From Phaeosaccion multiseriatum (taxonomy: Eukaryota > Ochrophyta, other classes), in NCBI GenBank assembly GCA_965112735.1, contig OZ218950.1, positions 1,302,001 through 1,366,000 of the forward strand: a stretch of 64,000 bases of DNA. Direction: 5' to 3'. The notes below the pieces were generated by a model. That model ran no database searches. It was given only the letters and a program-made list of their open reading frames with translations, and was not told the DNA's origin. The translations under genes and the position numbers were made by a program. Shown in pieces: positions 11,201 to 23,200 of this stretch (position 1 is its first letter; every line of letters starts with the position of its first letter).

Positions 11201-14200
11201 TCGTTCTCACTGTGCGATTTGCCAGAGAGGCGATGGCCAAAGGGAGAAGAGGGGTGAACACAAACAGGAATGGAAGCACTCCACACATAAGCGCACGTAC
11301 CCATCGGGCGATAAGAAACCACTTCCCTTCAGCCTTTCGAAGCTCTGCGTGCCCAGCAACAGATTCACGCCGCCCACTACGGCTGCGTCGCACTTGCCCA
11401 TGCGTAAGCTGCTGCAAGCGCTGTCCAGGGCCACCAGAGAGGACGAGCACGCCGTGTCAGTGGTCATGGACGGGCCCTGCAGTCCGAGCGTGTACGACAG
11501 ACGATTGGACACGCTTGCCCCGGCTGCGCCCATGGTGCTATACGCGCCTGTCGAGGATGAGCCTTCCCCGACTGCTCCCCAGTCACTGCCGCTCATGCCC
11601 ACGAACACTCCGGTCTGACTGCCACTCAGGCTTCGCTTGGTATAGCCCGCATTCACAAGCGCCTCCAGTCCCACCTCCAGCATCACCCGTTGGTGTGGGT
11701 CCATGGCAGAAGCCTCAGGACTGGATATGCCGAACACAGATGAATCGAACATTTCCACGCCGTCGATGAAGCTTCCTTGCCACTGCTGCTCATCCTCCTC
11801 TTTGCTCGCCCAGCGGTCGAGCGGAGCAGGCTGGACACAGTCCTTGCCATTGCTAAGCATGGCCCAAAACTCCTCTGGACTGTTCGAACCACCTGGCAAG
11901 CGGCAGGCCATGCCCACCACTGCCAACGGTGCCTTCGTGTCGCCCCCTTGGTATCCAACCGACTCACTCTCACCCTCATCATCCTCCTCAGATCCCATCA
12001 CCAAGGTTTCCAGCCAGGTAGACAGTGCTAGGACTGAGGGGTGACTGAAGAGCACGTCGTTGGGGACGGACACGCCGAAGCGAGCTTGGAGTCGACTCCG
12101 AAGCTCCACCGTAGACATGGAGTCCAGCCCAGCATCCATCAAAGGCATATCAGCCTCGAGCATGGTGCCCGCTTCACCAATGCATGCCGTTGCGATCTCC
12201 GTGATGACGCCTTCCAGCATGGGCTTCCGACTCGGCTCTGGCATCTCCAGCAGGTCACGCCTCATGGCAGCAGTAACGCTGTTCTCCACCCTGCTACCCA
12301 AGTCCGCACCCTCTACGAGGGCCTCAAGCATTGTCGAGCCACCAAAAGCCCCCGGCGCGGATGCTTGCCAGTCCATTCCCGGCGCCACCAGGAGCTCGCG
12401 TGATGCCGCAGATGGGGCTGACACGCTGGCATCAAGCGCGGCCATACCCAATGCCTTACTGATGAGCCCAACGCCGGCCATCTCCAGACTGGCCATGGCA
12501 ACTTCGGACCGAGCGGCCATGCCAGCTTCGCCCCACGGCCCCCACTGCAGGGCCACAGAGCTGGAGTGACCGAGACGCCGACGATGCTGCATCAGCCCGT
12601 CCACAGCAGCGTTGGCTGCAGCATAGTTGGCCTGGCCTGCATTGCCTAGCACACCTGCCATGGATGTGTAGGACACAAAGAAGTCCAAGGGCCAGGCCAT
12701 CTGCAGCGACAGCTCGTGCAGATTCCAAGCGCCCTCCACCTTCGGCTTGAAGACCTCTTCGATACTCTCGGGCGTCTGGTCCACCAGCAAGCGATCGTCG
12801 AGCACGCCAGCAGCATGGATGACACCTCGCACGGGCGGCATGCTGCTGAGCGCCGTGCCTAGGGCCTTCTCAAGCGACTGCGCGCTAGACACATCGCACG
12901 ATACAGCCCTGGTGCTCACCCCGCCGGGCACGTTGAGAAGCTCCTCCCACAGCGCCTGGGAGTCCGCCTTGACCTTTCCCCCTCGCGAGAGCAGTACAAG
13001 ATGACGAGCTCCTTTATCAGCCAAATGCTTCGCAGTCGCCAGCCCCAGTGCCCCCAGCCCACCGCTGATAACGTAAGTCCCATCTCGCACGACGGGAATG
13101 CCACACTCAGGGCTACTGAGCACAACCTTCCCTATATGCTTCGCAGTTCTGAGGAAGTTCATTGCCTCCGCAAGCTCATCCCTCAAGTCGAACGCCTTCA
13201 CTGGTAGCGCCTCAGCCCTGCCCGCCTCACTGTCCGCTGTCAGCTGCTCCAGCCCAGCGAACGCCCAGCCCTGCTTCTCGGCCTTGAAGTCGTCTGCTAT
13301 CATGGAGTCCAGCTCAATCAGCTCGTACAGCACGTCGGGCCTGGCAGCCTTCATCGCCTCCCTGGTCCACACGCCTCGCTTGCCGATCTCCATGAAGCGC
13401 CCGTTCTTCGTCAGCAGCTCCAGAGAGTAAGGGATGAAGTTGTCGGACAGGCAATTGAGCACCACATCCACCTTTGCAGCTCCCATGGAAGCCTTGAAGG
13501 CCTCCGCATCTCGCGACGACGCAATGTTCTTCACGCCCAGGCCTCGCAAGTAGGCGTGCTTCTCCTCGGATCCAGCAGTGGCGTAGATCTCCGCTCCGAT
13601 GCGCTGAGCAATCTGCACGGCGACCAGACCCACTCCACCTGACGCGGCATGGATGAGCACCTTCTCACCACGCTTCAAGCCAGCGAGTTGCTCAAAGGCG
13701 TGCACCACTGTGAGCCACGCGACAGGCAGCGCTGCCATGTCATCGAAGGTTCTGTTAGAAGGCATGTTGGCCAGACACACGTCACTTGTCGTTACGTGGG
13801 AGCAGAAGCAGCCCTTGTCCGGAAACCCGTAGACCTTGTCTCCCACTTGAAAGCGCGAGTTTCGCGATGCCCGAGTGACCACCCCCGATAGCTCGATGCC
13901 AGGCTGTCCAGGGTCGCCAGGGTACAGGTCGAGCACGTTCAGCACGTCTCTGAAGTTGAGCCCCACCGCCTTGACACAAATTTCAATCTCCCCGTCCTGC
14001 AAGGCAGTGTCTCTCTGGGAAGGGAGTACGTCTCTGCGCTTCAAGCCTCCCTCGATGCTTCCCCTCGCCATGAGATCGAAGGAGTAGGGAAGGCTGACTA
14101 CCGAGGAGCGAGTCAGCTGAGGCGTCTCGCACTCTCCTCCTTGCACACGCACGTCCTGACTCTGAAGGGGAAGACACAACACCAAGCTCATGTCCTCCAC

Positions 14201-17200
14201 ATCCGCTTCCACGACCATGATCTGCATCTCTGGCCGCTCGATACGAACGGAGCGAATCATGCCAAAGACCAGCATGTGTGCCCATCCCTCGCCCCCCCCG
14301 CTCAGCGTGTCGTGTAGTAGCACCATCAAGGGGATTAGTCTCTTGGCCAGCTGCTGCGTTACCGCCAGCAGCTTCTGTGCTTCCTGCTGAGCGGCGCTGG
14401 CTGATGACCTTGCCGTCTGTCCCTCCTCTCTCCCACCGCCGATCACGTACAGCACTCGCGACCACTCGCCCCTCTCCAAGGCCCTCACCACATCCTGGTC
14501 ATAGGCACGCTCCTGCACACGCAGCGTAACGTGCTCGGGCACTGATTGCTCAATACGCTTCACCAACGCTGTAGCTGCACTTACTCTATCTACCAAAGCC
14601 AGCCACGTCTCCTTCTCCACACCATCCTTCCCCGTGGTGGTTGCCAGAGCCAGAGCCTTGTCTGGCTGCCACTCCAGATAGTATAAGGCTCGACGAAGAG
14701 GGTTCAGGAGCGTAAAGCCCTTGGCCCTCTGCAGCTTGACGCCCTTCATGGTCACGAGCACGTACTGGCTGTCAAAGTCGGCAATGACAATGTCAAAGTT
14801 GACGCTGTCGCGCTTGTCGCTGATCTCGGTGAGCACGGTATGCACCCACACCTTGTCTCCTCTGATGGCGCCCTTCGCAACCACGTCATTGCATCCAGCT
14901 GGCAAGAACGTACCACCCTTGGTTAGATCAGAAGGTAGAAGCGCAAGCATGGTGTGTGCGGCACTGTCCAGCACGGCGGGGTGGAGGTAGAATCCACGCA
15001 CCTCCCACTCAGAGCACAGGCTGGGGTCCTGCGCTGTCGATACGGACAGAGCCTGTCCCTCGGCAGCGTACAAGCGCTCTGTCCGCCTGAAGCGGGGGCC
15101 GTAGTTGAAGCCGGCCTTGGCGAACGTGGCGTACAGCTCACCCGACACGTCTCGCTGCCCCACTGCCTCCTGGATGCTCCTCACGTCCATCATTGCAGTA
15201 GCCTCTCTTGCCTCCAGCACCACTGACGCCGCCCTGGCCACAGCCTCACCTGCCTTGCCGCGGGAGCCGCCCGTGATCCGCGTCTTACCGTGGGCAGAGA
15301 GGAACACGTTCACCTCCGAGCATGCCACCGTCGTGGACCCATCCACCATCCGCTCCACGCCAGGTACACAGACGCCTGCCACCTCCAGCGGGGCCGTGAA
15401 GACGAGGCCCTTCATGCGCACCTGGCCATCTGCGGGGAAGGCCTCGCCCCTCAGCAGCGTGGCCAGGGCCAGCTCAATGTAGCCCATGCCCGGCATGAGC
15501 ACCACCCCCCCCACTGCGTGCTCCTGCAGCAGGCCCTTGAGCCTTGGAGAGAATGGGCAGGACAGCAGCACCCCGCCCTTCTCATCTCGCACCCCTCCAC
15601 TCGGAAATAAAGCGTGATTATCGCTCTTGTACCACGGGAAGGCCACACGATTCGGGAAGAGCGCCTCCTCCTTGACGAAGGGGCCCCCATCGCTTTTCAT
15701 ACCAGCCGTCAGTACGGAGTCACTCTTCTCCCCATGGCTCCTCAGCAGCACGTGTGCATTCGTTCCTCCCGCCCCGAATGAGCTCACCCCCACCAACATA
15801 TCTCCCTCGTCCTCCAGCTGCACCATCACCGACGGGAGCTGCACGGGGAAGCCGTCCATGTCCAGCTCCGGGTTGACGCTCTTGAGGTGAAGGTTGGCGG
15901 GCACGGCGCGGTGCTGCAGCATCAAGACGGCCTTGATGAGCCCGGCAATGCCCGCCGCACCCTCCAGATGGCCAATGTTGGTCTTGACTGCACCCACCAC
16001 AAGCCGGAAAGAGTCGTCACGGTTCTTCCCGTACGTGGCCTTCAGAGCGCTCATCTCGATGGGGTCGCCTAGCGAGGTTCCCGTGCCGTGCGCCTCCACG
16101 ATGCGTACCTCGGAGCCCTCTCGACCGGCCTCACGCAGCGTCGCCTCGATGAGTCTCTGCTGGGCGGCGGGGCTGGGGGCCGTGAGGCGGGCACTGGTTC
16201 CGTTGTGGTTCACGGCACAGCCCTCAATCACAGCGAGGACCGTGTCTCCGGCAGCGAGGGCGTCATCCAAAAGTTTCAGCACAACGGCACCGCATCCTTC
16301 ACCACGCACGTATCCGTTTGCCGACGCGTCGAACGTCTTGCAGCGCCTGAGAAGGGCATGGGAATTGTGGGATGGGGTGAGATAAGTTGACTTGGTAAGG
16401 CACTCAAGTCGTTCTCACTGTGCGATTTGCCAGAGAGGCGATGGCCAAAGGGAGAAGAGGGGTGAACACAAACAGGAATGGAAGCACTCCACACATAAGC
16501 GCACGTACCCGTCGGGCGATAAGAAACCACTTCCCTTCAGCCTTTCGAAGCTCTGCGTGCCCAGCAACAGATTCACGCCGCCCACTACGGCTGCGTCGCA
16601 CTTGCCCATGCGTAAGCTGCTGCAAGCGCTGTCCAGGGCCACCAGAGAGGACGAGCACGCCGTGTCAGTGGTCATGGACGGGCCCTGCAGTCCGAGCGTG
16701 TACGACAGACGATTGGACACGCTTGCCCCGGCTGCGCCCATGGTGCTATACGCGCCTGTCGAGGATGAGCCTTCCCCGACTGCTCCCCAGTCACTGCCGC
16801 TCATGCCCACGAACACTCCGGTCTGACTGCCACTCAGGCTTCGCTTGGTATAGCCCGCATTCACAAGCGCCTCCAGTCCCACCTCCAGCATCACCCGTTG
16901 GTGTGGGTCCATGGCAGAAGCCTCAGGACTGGATATGCCGAACACAGATGAATCGAACATTTCCACGCCGTCGATGAAGCTTCCTTGCCACTGCTGCTCA
17001 TCCTCCTCCTTGCTCGCCCAGCGGTCGAGCGGAGCAGGCTGGACACAGTCCTTGCCATTGCTAAGCATGGCCCAAAACTCCTCTGGGCTGTTCGAACCAC
17101 CTGGCAAGCGGCAGGCCATGCCCACCACTGCCAACGGTGCCTTCGTGTCGCCCCCTTGGTATCCAACCGACTCACTCTCACCCTCATCATCCTCCTCAGA

Positions 17201-20200
17201 TCCCATCACCAAGGTTTCCAGCCAGGTAGACAGTGCTAGGACTGAGGGGTGACTGAAGAGCACGTCGTTGGGGACCGGCACGCCGAAGCGAGCTTGGAGT
17301 CGACTCCGAAGCTCCACCGTAGACATAGAGTCCAGCCCAGCCTCCATCAAAGGCCTCAAAGCGTCGAGCTCGATGCCTGCTTCCCCAATGCATGCTTTTG
17401 CCATCTCCATGATTAAAGCCTGCAGCATGGGCTTTCGCTCTCCCTCCGACAGCTCCAGTAGGTCGCGCTTAACCTCGGTAGTTACGCTGTTGCTAGCCTT
17501 GTTCTGCGGTCCAACCATCGAAGCCTCTCTAACGAGAGCATCAAGCATCCCCGGGTTGCCAGCAGCCTGAGAAAAGGCGGGCCAGTCCATGCCAGGCAGG
17601 ACCAAGAGCTCGCGCGATACCGCAGATGGGGCCGACACGCCGGCATCAAGCGCCGCCATACCCAATGCCTTACTGATGAGCCCAACGCCGGCCATCTCCA
17701 GACTGGCCATGGCAACTTCGGACCGAGCGGCCATGCCAGCTTCGCCCCACGGCCCCCACTGCAGGGCCACAGAGCTGGAGTGACCGAGACGCCGACGATG
17801 CTGCATCAGCCCGTCCACAGCAGCGTTGGCTGCAGCATAGTTGGCCTGGCCTGCATTGCCTAGCACACCTGCCATGGATGTGTAGGACACAAAGAAATCC
17901 AAGGGCCAGGCCATCTGCACCGACAGCTCGTGCAGATTCCAAGCGCCCTCCACCTTCGGCTTGAAGACCTCTTCGATACTCTCGGGCGTCTGGTCCACCA
18001 ACAAGCGATCGTCGAGCACGCCAGCAGCGTGGATGACACCTCGCACGGGCGGCATGCTGCTGAGCGCCGTGCCTAGGGCCTTCTCAAGCGACTGCGCGCT
18101 AGACACGTCGCACGACACAGCCCTGGTGCTCACACCGCCGGGCACGGTGAGAAGCTCCTCCCACAGCGCCTGGGAGTCCGCCTTGACCTTTCCCCCTCGC
18201 GAGAGCAGTACAAGATGACGAGCTCCTTTATCAGCCAAATGCTTCGCAGTCGCCAGCCCCAGTGCCCCCAGCCCACCGCTGATAACGTAAGTCCCATCTC
18301 GCATGACGGGAATGCCACACTCAGGGCTTTTGAGCACAACCTTCCCAATGTGCTTCGCAGTTCTGAGGAAGTTCATTGCCTCCGCAAGCTCATCCCTCAA
18401 GTCGAACGCCTTCACTGGTAGCGCCTCAGCCCTGCCCGCCTCACTGTCCGCTGTCAGCTGCTCCAGCCCAGCGAACGCCCAGCCCTGCTTCTCGGCCTTG
18501 AAGTCGTCTGCTATCATGGAGTCCAGCTCAATCAGCTCGTACAGCACGTCGGGCCTGGCAGCCTTCATCGCCTCCCTGGTCCACACGCCTCGCTTGCCGA
18601 TCTCCATGAAGCGCCCGTTCTTCGTCAGCAGCTCCAGAGAGTAAGGGATGAAGTTGTCGGACAGGCAATTGAGCACCACATCCACCTTTGCAGCTCCCAT
18701 GGAAGCCTTGAAGGCCTCCGCATCTCGCGACGACGCAATGTTCTTCACGCCCAGGCCTCGCAAGTAGGCGTGCTTCTCCTCGGATCCAGCAGTGGCGTAG
18801 ATCTCCGCTCCGATGCGCTGAGCAATCTGCACGGCCACCAGACCCACTCCACCTGACGCGGCATGGATGAGCACCTTCTCACCACGCTTCAAGCCAGCGA
18901 GTTGCTCAAAGGCGTGCACCACTGTGAGCCACGCGATAGGCAGCGCTGCCATGTCATCGAAGGACCTGTTAGAAGGCATGTTGGCCAGACACACGTCACT
19001 TGTCGTTACGTGGGAGCAGAAGCAGCCCTTATCCGGAAACCCGTAGACCTTGTCTCCCACTTGAAAGCGCGAGTTTCGCGATGCTCGAGTGACCACTCCC
19101 GATAACTCGATGCCAGGCTGCCCAGGGTCGCCAGGGTACAGGTCGAGCACGTTCAGCACGTCTCTGAAGTTGAGCCCCACCGCCTTGACACAAATTTCAA
19201 TCTCCCCGTCCTGCAAGGCAGCGTGTCTCTCGGAAGGGAGTACGTCTCTGCGCTTCAAGCCTCCCTCGATGCTTCCCCTCGCCATGAGATCGAAGGAGAA
19301 GGGAAGACTGACTACCGAGGAGCGAGTCAGCTGAGGCGTGAGATATCGTCCGTCTCGCACCCAAACGTCCTGCCCCAGTGATGCAATGGCCCAGCACTTG
19401 GGCAGGTCCTCGCTGCCCACGTCCACCACCGTCATGGCCAGCGAAGGGTGCTCGACACGAGCGGTTCGAATCATGCCGTACACCCAGTGATGCCTCCACC
19501 CCTCGCCGCCACTCAGCGTGTCCTGCACCAGCACCATCAAGGGAGCTGGCCTTCGTAAGAGCTGCTGTAGCAACAAAAGGAGTGTCTGTGCCTCTTGGCT
19601 GGGGCTCTGCTGCTTGCCGCCGAACAAGGTGCACACCACACGGCCCCATCCTGCTGGCGCTTCTGAAGCGAGGGTGGAGTCGTCGATGATCTTGACCTCC
19701 CTCTCCGTCAGTGTCACAGAGATGGGCAAGCTCTCTTTCGCTGCCTTGTCCAAGCTGCCACGAGCGCCGCTGGTGAGGAGCAGCCAAGCTTCCTCTCGCT
19801 CTTCCACGTCACCTCTGCTGCGGGAGATGGAATCGTTGGGCAGCCACTCTAGAGAATACAGCGCTCGGCTGACGGGGTTGGTGCGGGAGAAGCCTCGGGC
19901 GAGCTGCATCCGGAAGCGGTTAAGCTGCACGAGCACTTGCTTCGTCTCGAAGTGTGCTATCACGATGTCGCACTCGATCGCAAGAGCTTGAGAGTCCACC
20001 TCCTTCACCACCGCATGAACCCACACCTTCTCGCTCGTGATGGCCCCTCGCACAAGCACCTCTTCGCAGCCGGTGGGCAAGAAGACGGCGGCAAAGGCCT
20101 TGCTCGTCAGCTCCTCCGGCAAGAGCGCCAACATCGTGTGCGCGGCATTATCCAACACTGCAGGGTGGAGGTAGAAGCCGTTGATCTCCCACTCCGCCGA

Positions 20201-23200
20201 TAGGCTGCCATCCATTGCCGCCGCAACCGACAAGGCCTGTCCACTGGCTGCGAACAGGTGCTGCGTTCGGACAAAGCTGGCACCGTAGTCATAACCAGCA
20301 CTGGCAAGCTTGAGGTAGAGCCCCTCGGCGATGTCTTCGTCCCCAACCGTGGCTCTCACCCGCGCCACGTCCAATGTCTCTGCCTCCGTCCTTGCGCGCA
20401 ATTGGAGGGAAGTCGCCTTCGCCACCGTCTCCCCAGCCTTGCCGCGAGGACCTCCGATAAACTGCACGCTGCCGCGGGCAGTGACGAAGGCACTGACTTC
20501 AGAAGCGACCACAGTGGTGGAGCCCTCCACCGTACGGTCCACATCGGGGGCACGAGCGCCTGCAATTTCCAGTGGAGACATGAAGACCAGGCCCTTCAGG
20601 ACCACTTGCCTCTCGCCAGGGAAAGGCTTGCCCTTCAGCAAGGCGGCAAGGCCAATCTCGACGTACCCCATGCCCGGCATGAGCACCACTCCTCCCACCG
20701 CGTGATCTTGCAGCAAGCCCTTGAGCTGAGGGGTGAAGCGGCATGAGAGGAGTGTTCCTCCCTTCTTCTCGACGACGCCGCCGCTTGGTACCATCGCATG
20801 CGCGTGCTGCTCGAACCAAGGGAGCGCACGACGGGTGGGGAACAGAGGTGTGGGCTTGCCCAGTACTGCCGCCACTGCTCTGTCGAACGAGGCGGTGTCG
20901 CTCCCCTCCCGCCGCATGGACGGCTGCCACATCACGTCCGACCTCTCTCCCTCGCATTGCCGCGCCATGTTGATCAGCACAGAGCTGGGCCCAATCTCTA
21001 CCACTCGTACACCCTCAGGCCTCTCCCGGAGCAGCGTGGTGATACTCTCCGCGAACAGCACCGGCGATAGCATGTGTTGCACCCAGTACGCTACCTGCGT
21101 CACCTCCTCAGCCTTCACCACCTCGCCTGTCACGTTGGACACCAGGGGGATGCGTGGGGCGCTGAGTGACACCTGCCTCAGAGCCTCCTCCAGCGCACGC
21201 ACAGCGGGCTCCATCAGAGGAGAGTGGAAGGCGTGCGACACCTCCAGAGCCTTGCAGCCCACCCCATCTGCCGTCAGCCTCTCCACCACCTTGTCCACAG
21301 CGGTGCGAGCGCCAGAAATCACGCAGGCCTGAGGGCCGTTGGAGGACGCCAGCACCACCTCGCCTGCCACCCCCGCAGCGATGATGCTCGCCAAAGTCGC
21401 CTCCTTGCCTGCCCGCACTGCAAACATCACTCCCTTGCCCTCGGGGCAGGCCTGCATGGCGGTTCCTCTCTTGGCGGACAGCATTAGCCCGTCCTCCAGC
21501 GACATGACGCCGGCCACGCACGCCGCCACTACCTCGCCCAGGCTGTGGCCCATCACCATCGACGGCTCCACTCCCTCCGACTTCCACAGCTCACACAGGG
21601 CGTACTCCAGCACAAACAGGCACGGCTGGCAGTAGCGTGTCTCCCTCAGCAGCGCCTGTGCAGTCTCCCCCTCCTCCTCCTCCCCGTCCTCAGCGACCGC
21701 CGGGTACATGAGCTCCACCACAGACTTGTCCAGCCAGGCCCGCTCCATGAGCAGCCTGCTGCACCGCTGCACGCACTCGCGAAAGACCGCACGCTGTTGA
21801 GGCACCAAAAGAGAGACACAGAGAGCGGAGGGAACAAGAGAGAGAGACGAATATGAGAACGAGGGCAGGTGGGCCGAGGTGATGGAGCACAACAGAGGCA
21901 ATGACAAGAGAGGACTGAGACGGAGATGGTGCGCGCAACGAATCAACTAACCTCGTCGTAGAGCTCCTTGCCCATTCCGGGGTACTGCGAGCCTTGCCCC
22001 GTGAAGACAAAGACGTGCGCAGGTGAGGCGACCTCCGTATCCTCACTCTCCTTCGGCGCTTTCGAGACCCCTCCCTCCACTCTCGGCGCAGCGCTGCTCA
22101 GCACCACATGAGCGTTGGTGCCTCCTGCTCCGAACGAGCTTACTCCTGCGTACAGCACCTCCTCGCTGTCATTGGGGTGTCCCTCCTCGCTACCCAATGG
22201 AGATAGTCTCGACGAAGGGAATGCCACCGCAAATCCATCAACACCAATCTCAGGATTGAGCTTGCCGAGGTGCAGATTGCGTGGAACAGCTCGGTGCTGA
22301 AGCGCGAGGATGGTCTTGATGAGTCCCGCGATGCCTGCGGCGCCCTCCAAGTGACCAATGTTGGTCTTGACAGCTCCCACCATGAGTGGGAAAGAGCTCT
22401 CCCGCCCTTCTCCGTACGCGGCTTTGAGAGCGCTCATCTCGATGGGGTCGCCAAGAGCCGTGCCCGTGCCGTGCGCCTCCACGAAGTGAACCTCGCTGCC
22501 CGCTACATCCGCCTCCTCCAAGGCTGCCTCAATCAGTGTCCGCTGTGCGTCTGGACTGGGTGCTGTGAGCCGCATAGAGCGCCCATTGTGGTTCACGGAG
22601 CTTCCCCGCACGACGGCCAGGATGTTGTCTCCGCTGCGCTCCGCGTCGTCAAGCCGCTTCACCACCAAGGCGCCGCAGCCCTCTCCTCGGACGTAGCCCT
22701 CAGCCGCTGCGTCGAAGGTCTTGCAGCGCCTTCGGTAGCAGCACGAGGCAGATGGGGGCAGAGAAGGAAGGACAAGCCGATGAGAGGGATGATGCTTGTG
22801 TTTACCTGTCAGCAAGCCCTCTATGACTCTACTCGAGTTACAGGAGCTCGATGCTCCCCAAGGCCAGCCCCCCCATTCTCCGTTCTCCGTACGTACCAGT
22901 CCTTGGACAAGAAACCTCCCTTGTCGAGCTGCTCGAAGGAACGGGAGCCGAGCAGCAGGTTCACTCCTCCCACAACCGCAGCATCGCACGTGCCGAAGCG
23001 AAGGTAGCGACAAGCCGTGTCCAAGGCAACGAGCGAGGAAGAGCAAAGCGTATCAACCGATATGCTTGGGCCTCGCAAGCCCAGTGCGTAGGACAGGCGA
23101 TTTGCAGGGCAGCCCGCTGACTCGCCCATCATGGAGTGAGCTTTGGTGTCACCATCCTTGTTCAGCGCGGCCCAGTCGCCGTGCTGCATGGAGCCCACGA

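Noticed and set aside
11212-11769. Plus-strand ORFs opposite the PKS (also at 2351-2812, 9387-10250, 16420-16977)
   Set aside because: They lie antisense to well-supported KS, AT and KR coding sequence; long opposite-strand ORFs are expected in GC-rich coding DNA.
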